From contig NZ_STGK01000011.1 of the NCBI RefSeq assembly GCF_004919105.1, positions 62,001-126,000 of the forward strand: 64,000 nucleotides of DNA, read 5' to 3'. The notes beneath the pieces are model-generated. The model was not told where the DNA came from and ran no database searches. It saw only the letters and a program-made list of their open reading frames with translations. The DNA comes from Nocardioides sp. GY 10113. GTDB lineage: Bacteria > Actinomycetota > Actinomycetes > Propionibacteriales > Nocardioidaceae. Positions within the stretch are counted from its first letter, which is position 1. Every line of letters starts with the position of its first letter. Shown in pieces: positions 36,471 to 45,120 of this stretch. The position numbers were made by a program, and so were the translations under genes.

Positions 36471-38993
36471 TCAGACGACGATGTTGACCAGCTTGGGCGC
36501 CCGCACGATGACCTTGCGGACCGCGCGGCCGTCGATCGCGCGCTGCACGCCCTCGTCGGCCATCGCGGCGGCCTCGAGGTCGCCCTCGGAGATGTCCGGC
36601 GCGACCTCCAGGCGGGCCTTGACCTTGCCCTGGATCTGGACCACGGCGGTGACCGCGTCCTCCACCAGGAGCGCGGGGTCGACGGTCGGCCAGGCGGCGC
36701 GGGCGACGGTCGGGGCGTGGCCCAGCCGCTCCCACATCTCCTCGGCCGTGTACGGCGCCACCATCGACAGCAGGATGGCCACCGCCTCCGCGGCCTCGCG
36801 CACCGCGGGGTCGGCCGGGCCGCAGCCGGAGTCGATCGCCTTGCGCGTGGCGTTGACCAGCTCCATCACCCGGGCGACGACGACGTTGAACCGGTAGGAC
36901 TCCACCAGCTTCTCCGCGTCGGCGACCGTGCGGGCGGTGACCTTGCGCAGCGCCAGGTCACCGGCGGCGACGTCCGCGCCGGGCTCGGAGGTGACGTCGC
37001 CGGCCAGGCGCCAGGCGCGCTGCAGGAACTTCGCCGAGCCGGCCGGGGAGACGTCGGCCCAGTCGATGTTGTCCTCCGGCGGGCTGGCGAAGACCAGCGT
37101 CAGGCGCACCGCGTCCACGCCGAACTCGGCCAGCTGCTCACCGAGGTTCACGCCGTTGCCCAGCGACTTGCTCATCTTGCGGCCGTTGTTGATGACCTTG
37201 CCCTGGCTCAGGTACGCCGAGAACGGCTCGTCCCAGGTGAGCAGGCCCGCGTCGCGCAGGGCCTTGGTGAAGAACCGGGCGTACAGCAGGTGCAGCACCG
37301 CGTGCTCGTCGCCGCCGATGTACAGGTCGATCGGGCCCCACGCGTCGGCCAGCGCGGAGTCGAAGGCCTGGGTGTCGTCGTTCGGCGACAGGTAGCGGAA
37401 GAAGTACCAGGACGAGTCCACGAACGTGTCCATGGTGTCGGTGTCCCGGGTCGCCGGGCCCCCGCACGTCGGGCAGGTGACGTTCACCCAGTCGTCCGCG
37501 CCGCCCAGCGGCGAGGTGCCCTTGGGCTTCAGGTCGGCACCGCGCAGCTCGGGCAGCTCGACGGGCAGCTGGTCCTCGGGGACCGGGACCTCGCCGTCGA
37601 CCGGGCAGTGGATGATCGGGATCGGCGCACCCCAGTAGCGCTGGCGGGAGAGCAGCCAGTCGCGCAGGCGGAAGTTGACGGTGCCGGTGCCGTGCTGGCC
37701 GGCCTCCAGCAGCTCGATGGCGGCGTGGATCCCGGCGTCCTTGTCCGCCGTACCGTCCAGGGGCCCGGAGTTCACGTAGGTGCCGCTGCCGGCGGTGGCG
37801 ACGCCGGAGACCGCCGGGTCCTCCTCGCCGGTGCCGACGACCATCCGCACCGGCAGGTCCATCGCCCGGGCGAAGTCCAGGTCGCGCTGGTCGTGGGCGG
37901 GCACCGCCATGATCGCGCCGGTGCCGTAGTCGGCCAGCACGTAGTCCGAGGCCCACACCGGGATCTGCTCGCCGTTGACCGGGTTGGTGGCGTGCACGCC
38001 CAGGAAGACGCCGGTCTTCGGCCGGTCGGTGGCCAGCCGGTCGATGTCGGAGGCCTTGCGGACCTCCTCGCGATAGGCCTCCAGCGCGTCCCGCTGCTCG
38101 GCGGTGACCAGGCGCTCGGCCAGCTTCGCGTCGGCGGCGACCACCATGAAGGTGGCGCCCCACAGCGTGTCGGGGCGCGTGGTGAAGACCGTGATCGGGT
38201 CGTGGCCCTCGACGTCGAAGGTGACGTGGGCGCCCTCGGAGCGGCCGATCCAGTTGCGCTGGGCGTTGACGACCTTGCCGATCCAGGTGTCCTGCAGGTC
38301 GTCCAGGCAGTCGTAGAGCTCCTGGGCGTAGGCGGTGGTGCGGAAGTACCACTGGGTCAGCTCGCGCTTGGTCACCTCCGCGCCGCAGCGCTCGCAGGTC
38401 CCGTCGGCCAGCACCTGCTCGTTGGCCAGCACCGTCTGGTCCTTCGGGCACCAGTTGACCGGGCTGTTCTTCCGGTACGCCAGGCCCTGCTCGCGCAGCT
38501 TCAGGAACAGCCACTGGGTCCACCGGTAGTACTCCGGGTCCGAGGTGTGCAGCCGGCGCGACCAGTCGAAGCTGACGCCGTACCGCTTCATCGAGGCGAA
38601 CTGGGTGTCGATGTTGCCGTAGGTGTAGGTCGCCGGGTGCTCGTCGTTGCGGATCGCGGCGTTCTCGGCGGGCAGGCCGAAGGAGTCCCAGCCCATCGGG
38701 TTGAGCACCTCGTAGCCGCGCAGCCGCCAGTACCGCGAGATCACGTCGTGGATCGCGAACACCTCGGCGTGACCCATGTGCAGGTCACCGCTCGGGTAGG
38801 GGAACATCGTCAGCGCGTACTTCTTCAGCCGCTCGCCCGAGAGCACGGCGGCGTCGTCGGCCCGGAAGGGGTCGATCTCGTCCCAGACCGGGAGCCACTT
38901 CTCCTCCACCGCGAGGGCGTCGTACGACGCGGGGCCGGACTCCCCCGGCGCCGTGGTGTCGCTGGGGATCTGCTGGTCGGTCTGCTCGCGCAT
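36471..38993 (-). CDS. leuS: leucyl-tRNA synthetase
   Basis: An 840-residue class Ia synthetase with [11 protein letters not shown] (HIGH motif), the CP1 editing domain ([14 protein letters not shown] and [17 protein letters not shown]), zinc-like Cys motifs ([13 protein letters not shown]), and [10 protein letters not shown] (KMSKS motif). It charges tRNA-Leu. The ATG at 38993 is preferred because it follows GAGAGA and lies clear of the attenuator; the alternative ATG at 39032 is 2 nt after the terminator T tract with no Shine-Dalgarno. The upstream leader suggests control by leucine supply. Confidence 0.95.
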   Translation of the reverse strand: MREQTDQQIPSDTTAPGESGPASYDALAVEEKWLPVWDEIDPFRADDAAVLSGERLKKYALTMFPYPSGDLHMGHAEVFAIHDVISRYWRLRGYEVLNPMGWDSFGLPAENAAIRNDEHPATYTYGNIDTQFASMKRYGVSFDWSRRLHTSDPEYYRWTQWLFLKLREQGLAYRKNSPVNWCPKDQTVLANEQVLADGTCERCGAEVTKRELTQWYFRTTAYAQELYDCLDDLQDTWIGKVVNAQRNWIGRSEGAHVTFDVEGHDPITVFTTRPDTLWGATFMVVAADAKLAERLVTAEQRDALEAYREEVRKASDIDRLATDRPKTGVFLGVHATNPVNGEQIPVWASDYVLADYGTGAIMAVPAHDQRDLDFARAMDLPVRMVVGTGEEDPAVSGVATAGSGTYVNSGPLDGTADKDAGIHAAIELLEAGQHGTGTVNFRLRDWLLSRQRYWGAPIPIIHCPVDGEVPVPEDQLPVELPELRGADLKPKGTSPLGGADDWVNVTCPTCGGPATRDTDTMDTFVDSSWYFFRYLSPNDDTQAFDSALADAWGPIDLYIGGDEHAVLHLLYARFFTKALRDAGLLTWDEPFSAYLSQGKVINNGRKMSKSLGNGVNLGEQLAEFGVDAVRLTLVFASPPEDNIDWADVSPAGSAKFLQRAWRLAGDVTSEPGADVAAGDLALRKVTARTVADAEKLVESYRFNVVVARVMELVNATRKAIDSGCGPADPAVREAAEAVAILLSMVAPYTAEEMWERLGHAPTVARAAWPTVDPALLVEDAVTAVVQIQGKVKARLEVAPDISEGDLEAAAMADEGVQRAIDGRAVRKVIVRAPKLVNIVV

Positions 38994-39034
38994 CTGTTCT
39001 CTCTCGTGCTCCGCTGGTGGTGCGCCGGACATGC

Positions 39035-39096
39035 AAAAGCCCCTCGCGCTGCAAGGGGCGGCCGCGTCGTTCGTGAAGGTCGGGGAACGACGCGGC
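39035..39096 (-). promoter_or_regulatory. candidate leucine attenuator of leuS
   Basis: Two adjacent structures on the minus strand: a 12-bp perfect hairpin GCCGCGTCGTTC / GAACGACGCGGC (39085-39096 with 39061-39072, 12-nt loop) whose first base is the last base of the leader peptide stop, then a terminator-like 9-bp stem (39039-39047 with 39051-39059, one G-U pair) followed by TTTT. The arrangement of Leu-rich leader, hairpin and terminator is that of amino acid attenuators. How the two structures exclude each other is not evident from the sequence. Confidence 0.7.
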
Positions 39097-39125
39097 TAGA
39101 TAAGGAGAAGCGTCCGGATGGTCAC
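39096..39125 (-). CDS. leuS leader peptide (MTIRTLLLI), probably leaderless
   Basis: A nine-codon frame GTG ACC ATC CGG ACG CTT CTC CTT ATC TAG with three Leu codons in a row. CTT is expected to be rare in such GC-rich DNA, as suits a stalling sequence. A TACCCT -10 box (39132-39137) ends 6 nt before the GTG, so the transcript would begin at or near the start codon, as in many actinobacterial leaderless mRNAs. The stop codon touches the following hairpin. Confidence 0.7.
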   Translation of the reverse strand: MTIRTLLLI

Positions 39126-39131
39126 CTCTCT

Positions 39132-39137
39132 AGGGTA
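39132..39137 (-). promoter_or_regulatory. -10 box of the leuS leader
   Basis: TACCCT, a TANNNT match, 6 nt upstream of the leader GTG. No good -35 hexamer is seen at 17-18 nt, common in actinobacterial promoters. Confidence 0.5.
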
Positions 39138-39155
39138 CCGCCTCCGACCCCGAGC

Positions 39156-39228
39156 GCGTGCCTCCCAAGGCGGCGCCGTCGCGAGCGGCGTTTCCGGCGC
39201 GTAGCAGGCGCGGACCTGGGAGGCACGC
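39156..39228. repeat. 12-bp inverted repeat between divergent leuS and SDR promoters
   Basis: GCGTGCCTCCCA (39156-39167) and its exact complement TGGGAGGCACGC (39217-39228), 49 bp apart. The right arm is directly upstream of the SDR -10 (TAACCT, 39231-39236); the left arm is 18 bp from the leuS leader -10. It might be a shared operator. Confidence 0.55.
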
Positions 39229-39244
39229 CCTAACCTCGTCACCC

Positions 39245-40006
39245 ATGACGCTCCCCGACATGTTCAACCTGGATGGCAAGGTCGCCATCGTCACCGGCGC
39301 CTCCTCCGGCCTCGGTGTCTCCTTCGCCCGCGCGCTGGCCGAGGCCGGGGCCGACGTGGTCCTCGGCGCCCGCCGCGTGGACCGCCTGATCACGACCGAG
39401 AAGCTGGTCACCGAGGCCGGGCGCCGCGCGCTCAGCGTCGGCACCGACGTCGCCGACCCCGACTCCTGCACCGCGCTCGTCGAGGCCGCGATGGAGGAGT
39501 TCGGCGCCGTCGACATCCTGGTCAACAACGCCGGCGTCGGCACCGCCGTCCCGGCCACCCGGGAGACCCCGGAGCAGTTCCGCCAGGTGATCGACGTGAA
39601 CCTCAACGGCTGCTACTGGATGGCGCAGGCGTGCGGCCGGGTGATGCGGCCCGGCTCCAGCATCATCAACATCTCCTCGGTGCTCGGCATCACCACCGCC
39701 GGACTTCCCCAGGCGGCGTACGCCGCGTCGAAGGCCGGGCTCAACGGGATGACCCGCGACCTCGCCCAGCAGTGGACCGGCCGCAAGGGGATCCGGGTGA
39801 ACTCGATCGCGCCGGGCTTCTTCGCCTCGGAGATGACCGACCAGTACCCGCCGGGCTACCTGGAGCAGCAGCAGACCCGGATCCCGATGGGCCGCAAGGG
39901 CGACCCGGCGGAGCTGGCCGCGACCGTGGTCTTCCTGGCCTCCGAGGCCTCGGGGTACATCACCGGGCAGACGCTGCCGGTCGACGGCGGCATGACGATC
40001 GCCTGA
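39245..40006 (+). CDS. short-chain dehydrogenase/reductase (SDR)
   Basis: A 253-residue classical SDR: TGASSGLG at residues 17-24 (cofactor binding), NNAGVG, catalytic Ser in INISSVLG, YAASK (Tyr-x-x-x-Lys), and GRKGDPAELAATVVFLASEASGYITGQTLPVDGG at the end. The substrate is unknown. The ATG at 39245 lies 8 nt after TAACCT, so the mRNA may be leaderless. It is divergent from leuS. Confidence 0.92.
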   Translation: MTLPDMFNLDGKVAIVTGASSGLGVSFARALAEAGADVVLGARRVDRLITTEKLVTEAGRRALSVGTDVADPDSCTALVEAAMEEFGAVDILVNNAGVGTAVPATRETPEQFRQVIDVNLNGCYWMAQACGRVMRPGSSIINISSVLGITTAGLPQAAYAASKAGLNGMTRDLAQQWTGRKGIRVNSIAPGFFASEMTDQYPPGYLEQQQTRIPMGRKGDPAELAATVVFLASEASGYITGQTLPVDGGMTIA

Positions 40007-40014
40007 GGGCGTCG

Positions 40015-40095
40015 GGGAATCCCCGGTCGACCGGGGATTCCCGGGCGTGACGGCCAGTGCAATGGCCGTCACGCACCGGAACTGGCCGTCCGGTG
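40015..40095. terminator. three consecutive hairpins after the SDR gene
   Basis: A 28-bp perfect palindrome (40015-40042, arm GGGAATCCCCGG, loop TCGA), a 12-bp stem with 6-nt loop (40045-40074, arm GCGTGACGGCCA) and a 7-bp stem (40074-40095, CACCGGA/TCCGGTG). They stand between convergent SDR and phoX. Confidence 0.75.
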
Positions 40096-40152
40096 TGACC
40101 CATGAGGTTGCTGAGGCACACGCCCGCGGGCGTCGACACCCGCCACCACGAC

Positions 40153-40185
40153 GAGGCCCCGGACGCCGACGGCGCCCGGGGCCTC
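40153..40185 (-). terminator. terminator hairpin of phoX
   Basis: A 10-bp perfect stem GAGGCCCCGG / CCGGGGCCTC (40153-40162, 40176-40185) with a 13-nt loop, 20 bp downstream of the phoX stop on the minus strand. Confidence 0.7.
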
Positions 40186-40205
40186 GATCACGCTCGAGCA
40201 GCCGC

Positions 40206-42323
40206 TCAGGCCCGGTAGGCCACGCACACGGCCGGCCGCGGGTAGTCCCCGCCGTCGGGCCAGGTGCTCGCCGGCGCGTCGAACGAGGCGCCCGAGACCT
40301 CGCCGGGGTGCTGCGGCGCGAAGAAGAGCGACCGGTCGCCGTCGTACATCAGCGGACCGCAGCACTCCGCGCCCTTCGGCACCGACAGGAACTGCTTGAC
40401 CTGGCCGCGGTTCGGCCCCGCCACCGGGACCCGGAACAGCCCGTCGTTCGCGCCGAGCGCGTTGCCGTCGGTGGCGATCCACAGGTTGCCGGCGCTGTCG
40501 AAGGTGACGTTGTCCGGGCAGCTGATCGGGCTGACCTGGTCCTTCGGGAAGCCGCCGAAGTAGGTCTCGGGGGCCTCCGGGTCGCCGCAGACCAGGAGCA
40601 GGTCCCAGGTGAACTCCGTCCGGTCGTGGTCGCCGCGCTTCGGCGTCATCTCCAGGATGTAGCCGTTGCGGTTGCCGGTCGCCGTGGTGAGCTCGCTGAC
40701 CGGGCTGGAGCGCACCATCGAGGTGGTGATCGGGTTGGCCTCGTCGGGCGGGAAGGACGCGCCGCGGTTGGAGTTGTTGGTGAGCGCCGCGTAGACCTTG
40801 CCGTTGACCGGGTTGATCTCGACGTCCTCGGGCCGGTCCATCTTGGTCGGGGCCAGCAGGTCGGCGGCGTGCCGGGTGAAGATCAGCACCTCCTCGACCG
40901 TCATCCCCGGCACGTACGACGTCGTGTCGGTGCAGAGCGGCAGCCACTCGCCGGTGCCGTCGTAGACGCCGTCCTCGGTGCCGTCGCCGGTCAGTCGGGC
41001 GACGTAGAGGGTGCCCGTGTCCAGCAGCCCCTTGTTGTGGGCGCGCGCCCTGCCGCCCCGACCCCGCCAGAACCTCTCGGCGGAGACGAACTTGTAGAGG
41101 TAGTCGCCGCGCTCGTCGTCGCCCATGTAGACCACCGCACGGCCGGACCGTGACAGCGTCACGTTGGCGCCCTCGTGCTTGAACCGGCCCAGCATCGTGT
41201 GCTTGACCGGGGTCGAGGTCGGGTCCATCGGGTCGACCTCGACCACCCAGCCGAAGCGGTGCGGCTCGTTCGGCTCCTTCTCCAGGTCGAACCGGTCGTC
41301 CACGGCGTACCACCGGCGCGGGTCGCTCGAGCTCTGGCCGATGCCGTACCGGCTGTACGACGTGGACAGCTCGGTGCCGTCCGCCAGGGTCGGCCCGGCC
41401 GGCACCGCGCCGGGGGTGTTGAAGTACTGGTTGAAGTTCTCCTCGCCGGACAGGATGGTGCCCCACGGGGTGAGGCCGCCGGCGCAGTTGTTGAACGTGC
41501 CCTTCACCTTCGAGCCGCTCGCGTCCGCACCCGTCTTCAGCAGGTCGTGGCCGGCCGCGGGCCCGGTCAGCCGGAACGTCGTGTCGGCGTTGATCCGACG
41601 GTTCTTGGTGGCCTTGCGCAGGTCGGTCTCGCGGCGCCAGGAGCCGGGCGTGCGGCCCCGCTTGATGGTCACCACGGACAGGCCGTGGGTGTAGATCCCC
41701 AGCCAGGCGATCTCCTCGGCGGTGTAGGTGCCCGAGGGGTACATCAGGGTGATGTCGTCGTACTCGTGGTTGACCACCATCAGCGCGGTGTCGCGGCCCA
41801 TCGGCACCACCCCGACGTAGTCGTTGTTGTAGCCGAACTGCTTCTTGACCGCGTCGACGGTCAGCGCCCGCGGGTCGAACGCCGGCGCCCCGGGCAGCAC
41901 CGGGTCGCCCCAGCGGATGATCACGTCGTGGTCGAAGCCGTCCGGCAGGCCCACGGCGTCGTTGCGGTTCGGCGGCACGGCGACGAAGTCGGCGCGGGCC
42001 AGCGGCCCGCCGGCCCTCCTCGGCGCCGCGCGCCGCTCGACCACGTCGGCCGCGGCGGCGGCCGCGGTCCCGGCGGCCCCGCTGAGGACCAGCGCGCCGC
42101 CGCCGATCGCCGCGCCGCGGAGCACCGTGCGTCGGCCGACGGCCTTGGCGATCTCCTCGCCGATGGTCGGGTGGTCGGTGGGGTTGGGGACCGGCTGGTC
42201 GCAGGCGTTGCCGCAGCGGTAGAGGCAGGTCAGGTAGGAGCGGGAGCCGTGCCGGTGGCCGGCCCGCTCCTCGAGCGGGATCAGCGGCAGCGGGGTGCGG
42301 TGGTCGGGGTGCACAGTTGACAT
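40206..42323 (-). CDS. phoX: PhoX-family phosphatase, Tat-exported
   Basis: A 705-residue alkaline phosphatase of the PhoX family. The N-terminal 60 residues are followed by a twin-arginine signal, GRRTVLRGAAIGGGALVLSG (RR at 64-65), as usual for this group. Conserved pieces include VVNHEYDD, NNCAGGLTPWGTILSGEENFNQYF, FGWVVEVDPMDP, VYMGDDERGDYLYKFV and RPEDVEINPVNGKVYAALTNN, which supply Ca and Fe ligands. It would hydrolyse phosphate esters outside the cytoplasm. The ATG at 42323 is chosen as it starts the family N-terminus. A weak PHO-box-like sequence lies upstream. Confidence 0.92.
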   Translation of the reverse strand: MSTVHPDHRTPLPLIPLEERAGHRHGSRSYLTCLYRCGNACDQPVPNPTDHPTIGEEIAKAVGRRTVLRGAAIGGGALVLSGAAGTAAAAAADVVERRAAPRRAGGPLARADFVAVPPNRNDAVGLPDGFDHDVIIRWGDPVLPGAPAFDPRALTVDAVKKQFGYNNDYVGVVPMGRDTALMVVNHEYDDITLMYPSGTYTAEEIAWLGIYTHGLSVVTIKRGRTPGSWRRETDLRKATKNRRINADTTFRLTGPAAGHDLLKTGADASGSKVKGTFNNCAGGLTPWGTILSGEENFNQYFNTPGAVPAGPTLADGTELSTSYSRYGIGQSSSDPRRWYAVDDRFDLEKEPNEPHRFGWVVEVDPMDPTSTPVKHTMLGRFKHEGANVTLSRSGRAVVYMGDDERGDYLYKFVSAERFWRGRGGRARAHNKGLLDTGTLYVARLTGDGTEDGVYDGTGEWLPLCTDTTSYVPGMTVEEVLIFTRHAADLLAPTKMDRPEDVEINPVNGKVYAALTNNSNRGASFPPDEANPITTSMVRSSPVSELTTATGNRNGYILEMTPKRGDHDRTEFTWDLLLVCGDPEAPETYFGGFPKDQVSPISCPDNVTFDSAGNLWIATDGNALGANDGLFRVPVAGPNRGQVKQFLSVPKGAECCGPLMYDGDRSLFFAPQHPGEVSGASFDAPASTWPDGGDYPRPAVCVAYRA

Positions 42324-42484
42324 GGCTCGGAGCCAACCGGCGGTCGGTGAATCCGGCCCCGTCGCCACGTGTCCGCGGCATGAACCGCCGATTTCGGGGC
42401 GGAGATCCATGTGATGCGCGGCCTGCGCGCCGACCCCGGGCGAGCCGGCGCCGTTCGGGACCGAGACCCGGGTAGCGTCCGCGG

Positions 42485-44224
42485 GTGGCCAGTCCCCGCC
42501 GATCCAGCTCCCGCCGACGAGGCGGCGCCGCGCGCCGCCGGGGCGGGACGCGACCCTCGCCGCGGCCGTTGCCGGTCGCCGGGCCGGGCGAGCGGCTGTG
42601 GGTGCTCGACGTCCCCTACGGCACGCAGGTCGACGGCGCCATCTGGCACCCGGCGGTCAAGACCCACCTGTACGTCGGGCGCGCGCTGCCGGCGCACCTC
42701 GCGCCGTACGCGCCGGGGCCGCACACGCTCGGTCGGTTCATCGAGAACACCCTCAACCCCGACGCCCCGGCGGCGCCCCCGATCCCGGACCCGCGCGACG
42801 CGCTCGAGCCGCGCCGGATCCAGTTCGAGGCCGCCGACGCGATCGCGGAGCGCGCCGCCGCCGGCGGGCGGCTGTTCCTGCTGGCCGACGAGCCCGGCGT
42901 CGGCAAGACCATCTCCGCGGTGCTCGGGGCGACGGCGGTGGGCGACCTGCGCGGTGCGCGACGGGTGCTGGTGGTCGCCGACCGACCGGCCGCGATCACG
43001 ATCGGCCACTGGTGCCGCACCATCTCGGCCCTCGGCGACGGCGGCCTCGAGTGGGTCGTGATCACCTGGGACCGCCTGGAGAAGGTGACCGACCACGCGT
43101 GGGACGTGATCATCGCCGACGAGGCCCACGCCCTGCGCCGTACGACGACCAAGCGGTGGAAGCTCTGGGCCCGCATCTCGGGACACGGCAAGCCGCACGA
43201 CCGGGCGCCGTTCGTCATCGCGACGACCGCGACCCCCGGGCACACGCCGCTCGAGCTGCCCTACCTGGCGCCGGCCTACGCGCAGGTCCTCGGGGAGCCG
43301 ATGCGGGAGTGGGCCTCGGCGACCCGGCCCGGCGACGCCTTCGCCACCGCGCTCGAGCGCCACGGCGTCGGCGTGGAGCAGGGGCGCTACGGCGCGACCT
43401 GGACCGCCGACCCCGCGCGCCGCGCCGCCGACCTCAAGCTGGTCCGCGGCTGGCTCGCCGAGGAGCGGCCCCCGGCGATGCTGCACCGGGCGGCGCCGTG
43501 GGGACCGGTGCCGATCTCCGGCATGCCGGTGACGCTGACGCCGGCCGAGCGGGCGGCGTACGAGGCCGAGTGGGGTGAGTTCTGCCGCGAGATGGACATC
43601 GCCCGGCGCGGCCGCAACGTCGCGAAGGGCCGCGCCGCGCTGCTGCGGTTCCGGCAGAAGGCCGGCCTGATCCGCGTCGCCTCGACGGTCGACTGGATCG
43701 CCCAGCAGGTCCAGGCGGAGCGCCAGGTGGCGTGCTCGGTGGAGTTCGTCGCGACCGCCGCCGACCCGATCACCGACCGGCTCCGCGACGCCGGCATCGA
43801 GGTCGCCACGATCTACGGTCGCGACCGGTTCGACGCCGAGGCCGAGCGGCTCCGGTTCCAGACGGGCGAGGCGAAGGTCTGCGTCTTCACCACGGTCGCC
43901 TCGATCAGCCTGCACGCCGGCGAGACCCTCGCCGGCGGCCGCCAGGCGAGCACCGAGCCGCGGGTCGGCCTCTTCCACCAGGCGCGCTTCTCGGGCATCG
44001 CCGGCCGGCAGGTGACCGGCCGCACCCACCGCGACCACCAGGTCTCGCCGTGGCACATCGCGTACGCCGAGGGCACGGTCGAGGAGAAGGTCGGCAAGGT
44101 GATGGTGGAGCGGATCGCCGCGGCCTCCGACACGGTGGGTGGCGACACCACCGGCCTCGCCGCCCTCGCCGAGCTGCTCGGCGCCGACTGGCTGCCCGCC
44201 GCGTCGCTGACCGAGGGCGCCTGA
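42485..44224 (+). CDS. SF2 (SNF2-like) helicase, phage-like
   Basis: A 579-residue superfamily 2 helicase or translocase. Walker A ADEPGVGKT (residues 134-142), DEAH box IIADEAHALRR (211-220), motif III-like IATTATPG, and motif VI QVTGRTHRDHQ near 520. The N-terminal 35 residues are Arg/Ser/Pro-rich. The compact size and motif layout resemble helicases of actinobacteriophages and not the larger Rad54/RapA proteins. No integrase, portal or other phage gene is near, so it may be a stray captured gene. It is on the opposite strand to phoX and the deaminase. Confidence 0.78.
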   Translation: MASPRRSSSRRRGGAARRRGGTRPSPRPLPVAGPGERLWVLDVPYGTQVDGAIWHPAVKTHLYVGRALPAHLAPYAPGPHTLGRFIENTLNPDAPAAPPIPDPRDALEPRRIQFEAADAIAERAAAGGRLFLLADEPGVGKTISAVLGATAVGDLRGARRVLVVADRPAAITIGHWCRTISALGDGGLEWVVITWDRLEKVTDHAWDVIIADEAHALRRTTTKRWKLWARISGHGKPHDRAPFVIATTATPGHTPLELPYLAPAYAQVLGEPMREWASATRPGDAFATALERHGVGVEQGRYGATWTADPARRAADLKLVRGWLAEERPPAMLHRAAPWGPVPISGMPVTLTPAERAAYEAEWGEFCREMDIARRGRNVAKGRAALLRFRQKAGLIRVASTVDWIAQQVQAERQVACSVEFVATAADPITDRLRDAGIEVATIYGRDRFDAEAERLRFQTGEAKVCVFTTVASISLHAGETLAGGRQASTEPRVGLFHQARFSGIAGRQVTGRTHRDHQVSPWHIAYAEGTVEEKVGKVMVERIAAASDTVGGDTTGLAALAELLGADWLPAASLTEGA

Positions 44225-44269
44225 GGGACGTCGCCGAGCTGGCGTGGCCGGCGCGGGCGCCGTCCCGGG

Positions 44270-44743
44270 CTACCGCCAGAAACCCCGGTGCGGACCGGCG
44301 GCCTCGTCCTCGATCAGGGGGCCCACCACGTCGATCTGCCGGCTGCCGGCGCCGAGGACCACGCGACACGGGTGCGTCAGCGTCGGGTTGTCCGGGTGGT
44401 TCCCGGTGAGGTCGAGGAGGCCGGCCTCGGAGAGGCCGTAGACCACTCGACCGATCCCGGACCAGTAGATGGCACCCGCGCACATCGCGCACGGCTCGCA
44501 GGACGTGTACAGGGTGTGCCGCGGCAGGTCGTCGTGCGCGATGGTGCGGGACGCCAGGCGGACGAGGTTGGTCTCGGCATGGCCGGTCACGTCGTTCTCC
44601 GTCGTGACGCTGTTCTCGGCCTCCAGCACGACGAGGCCGTTCGGTGCGACGAGCACCGCCCCGAACGGGTGGTTGCCGTGGTCGCGGGCTGCCTGGGACA
44701 CCGCGATCGCGCGCCGGAGGTGGTCAAGATCGGACGTTGCCAT
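44270..44743 (-). CDS. nucleoside/guanine deaminase-type cytidine deaminase-fold protein
   Basis: A 157-residue zinc deaminase with GHAETNLVRLAS (HAE, zinc His and catalytic Glu) and SCEPCAMCAGAIYWSGIGRVVYGLS (PCxxC). The fold resembles guanine deaminase and TadA-type nucleoside deaminases; the HPFGAVLV segment favours a small nucleobase substrate over tRNA. It lies 31 bp downstream of the GNAT gene and may be the last gene of the HPPD operon, though its role in tyrosine catabolism is not evident. Confidence 0.85.
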   Translation of the reverse strand: MATSDLDHLRRAIAVSQAARDHGNHPFGAVLVAPNGLVVLEAENSVTTENDVTGHAETNLVRLASRTIAHDDLPRHTLYTSCEPCAMCAGAIYWSGIGRVVYGLSEAGLLDLTGNHPDNPTLTHPCRVVLGAGSRQIDVVGPLIEDEAAGPHRGFWR

Positions 44744-44774
44744 CGGTTCGACTCCTGGTGGTGGGGCGCCGACG

Positions 44775-45113
44775 CTAGCGGTCCGGCCGGTCGGTGATCT
44801 CCTCGTACTCCGGGTGCTTGTCGATCCAGCCGGCCACGAACGGGCAGTGCGGGATGATCCGCTTTCCCCGCTCCCGGACGTCGGCGAGCGCGAAGGAGAT
44901 CAGGCGCCCGGCGAGCCCGCGGCCGCCGTACGCCTCGTCGATCTCGGTGTGCACGAAGTCGACGTGCTCGTCGTCGGGCAGCCGGTACTGCGTGAGCCCG
45001 ATCCGCCGCTCGCCGTCGAGGATCTCGTAGCGGTGCCGTTCGGGCGCGTGGCGCGTGTGGATCCGGTCGGTGCTGGTCTCCCCCGCGGCGGGGCCGGTCG
45101 CGTGGTCCGTCAC
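44775..45113 (-). CDS. GNAT-family N-acetyltransferase (YjdJ/NATD1-like)
   Basis: A 112-residue small GNAT domain: EILDGERRIGLTQYRL, HTEIDEAYGGRGLAGRLISFALADVRERGKRIIPHCPFV and the ending HPEYEEITDRP are typical of the short YjdJ type. It should bind acetyl-CoA at the GGRGLAG loop; the substrate is unknown. The GTG at 45113 gives the family length and is 7 bp after the FAH stop, implying co-transcription. Confidence 0.85.
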   Translation of the reverse strand: MTDHATGPAAGETSTDRIHTRHAPERHRYEILDGERRIGLTQYRLPDDEHVDFVHTEIDEAYGGRGLAGRLISFALADVRERGKRIIPHCPFVAGWIDKHPEYEEITDRPDR

Positions 45114-45120
45114 GCCGCCA

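Noticed and set aside
39001-39140. A T-box riboswitch for leuS
   Set aside because: No T-box consensus (AGGGUGGNACCGCG-type) or specifier loop is seen. The Leu-run leader peptide with a terminator explains the region better.
34863-39233. A 1456-codon open frame on the plus strand opposite comEA, degV and leuS
   Set aside because: The frame is the antisense of clearly conserved genes; in GC-rich DNA the opposite strand lacks stops by codon bias. Its translation is low-complexity Arg/Gly/Val/Asp-rich and matches no family.
42485-44224. Prophage remnant around the helicase
   Set aside because: Neighbours are chromosomal metabolic genes; no integrase, att repeats, terminase or structural genes are visible.
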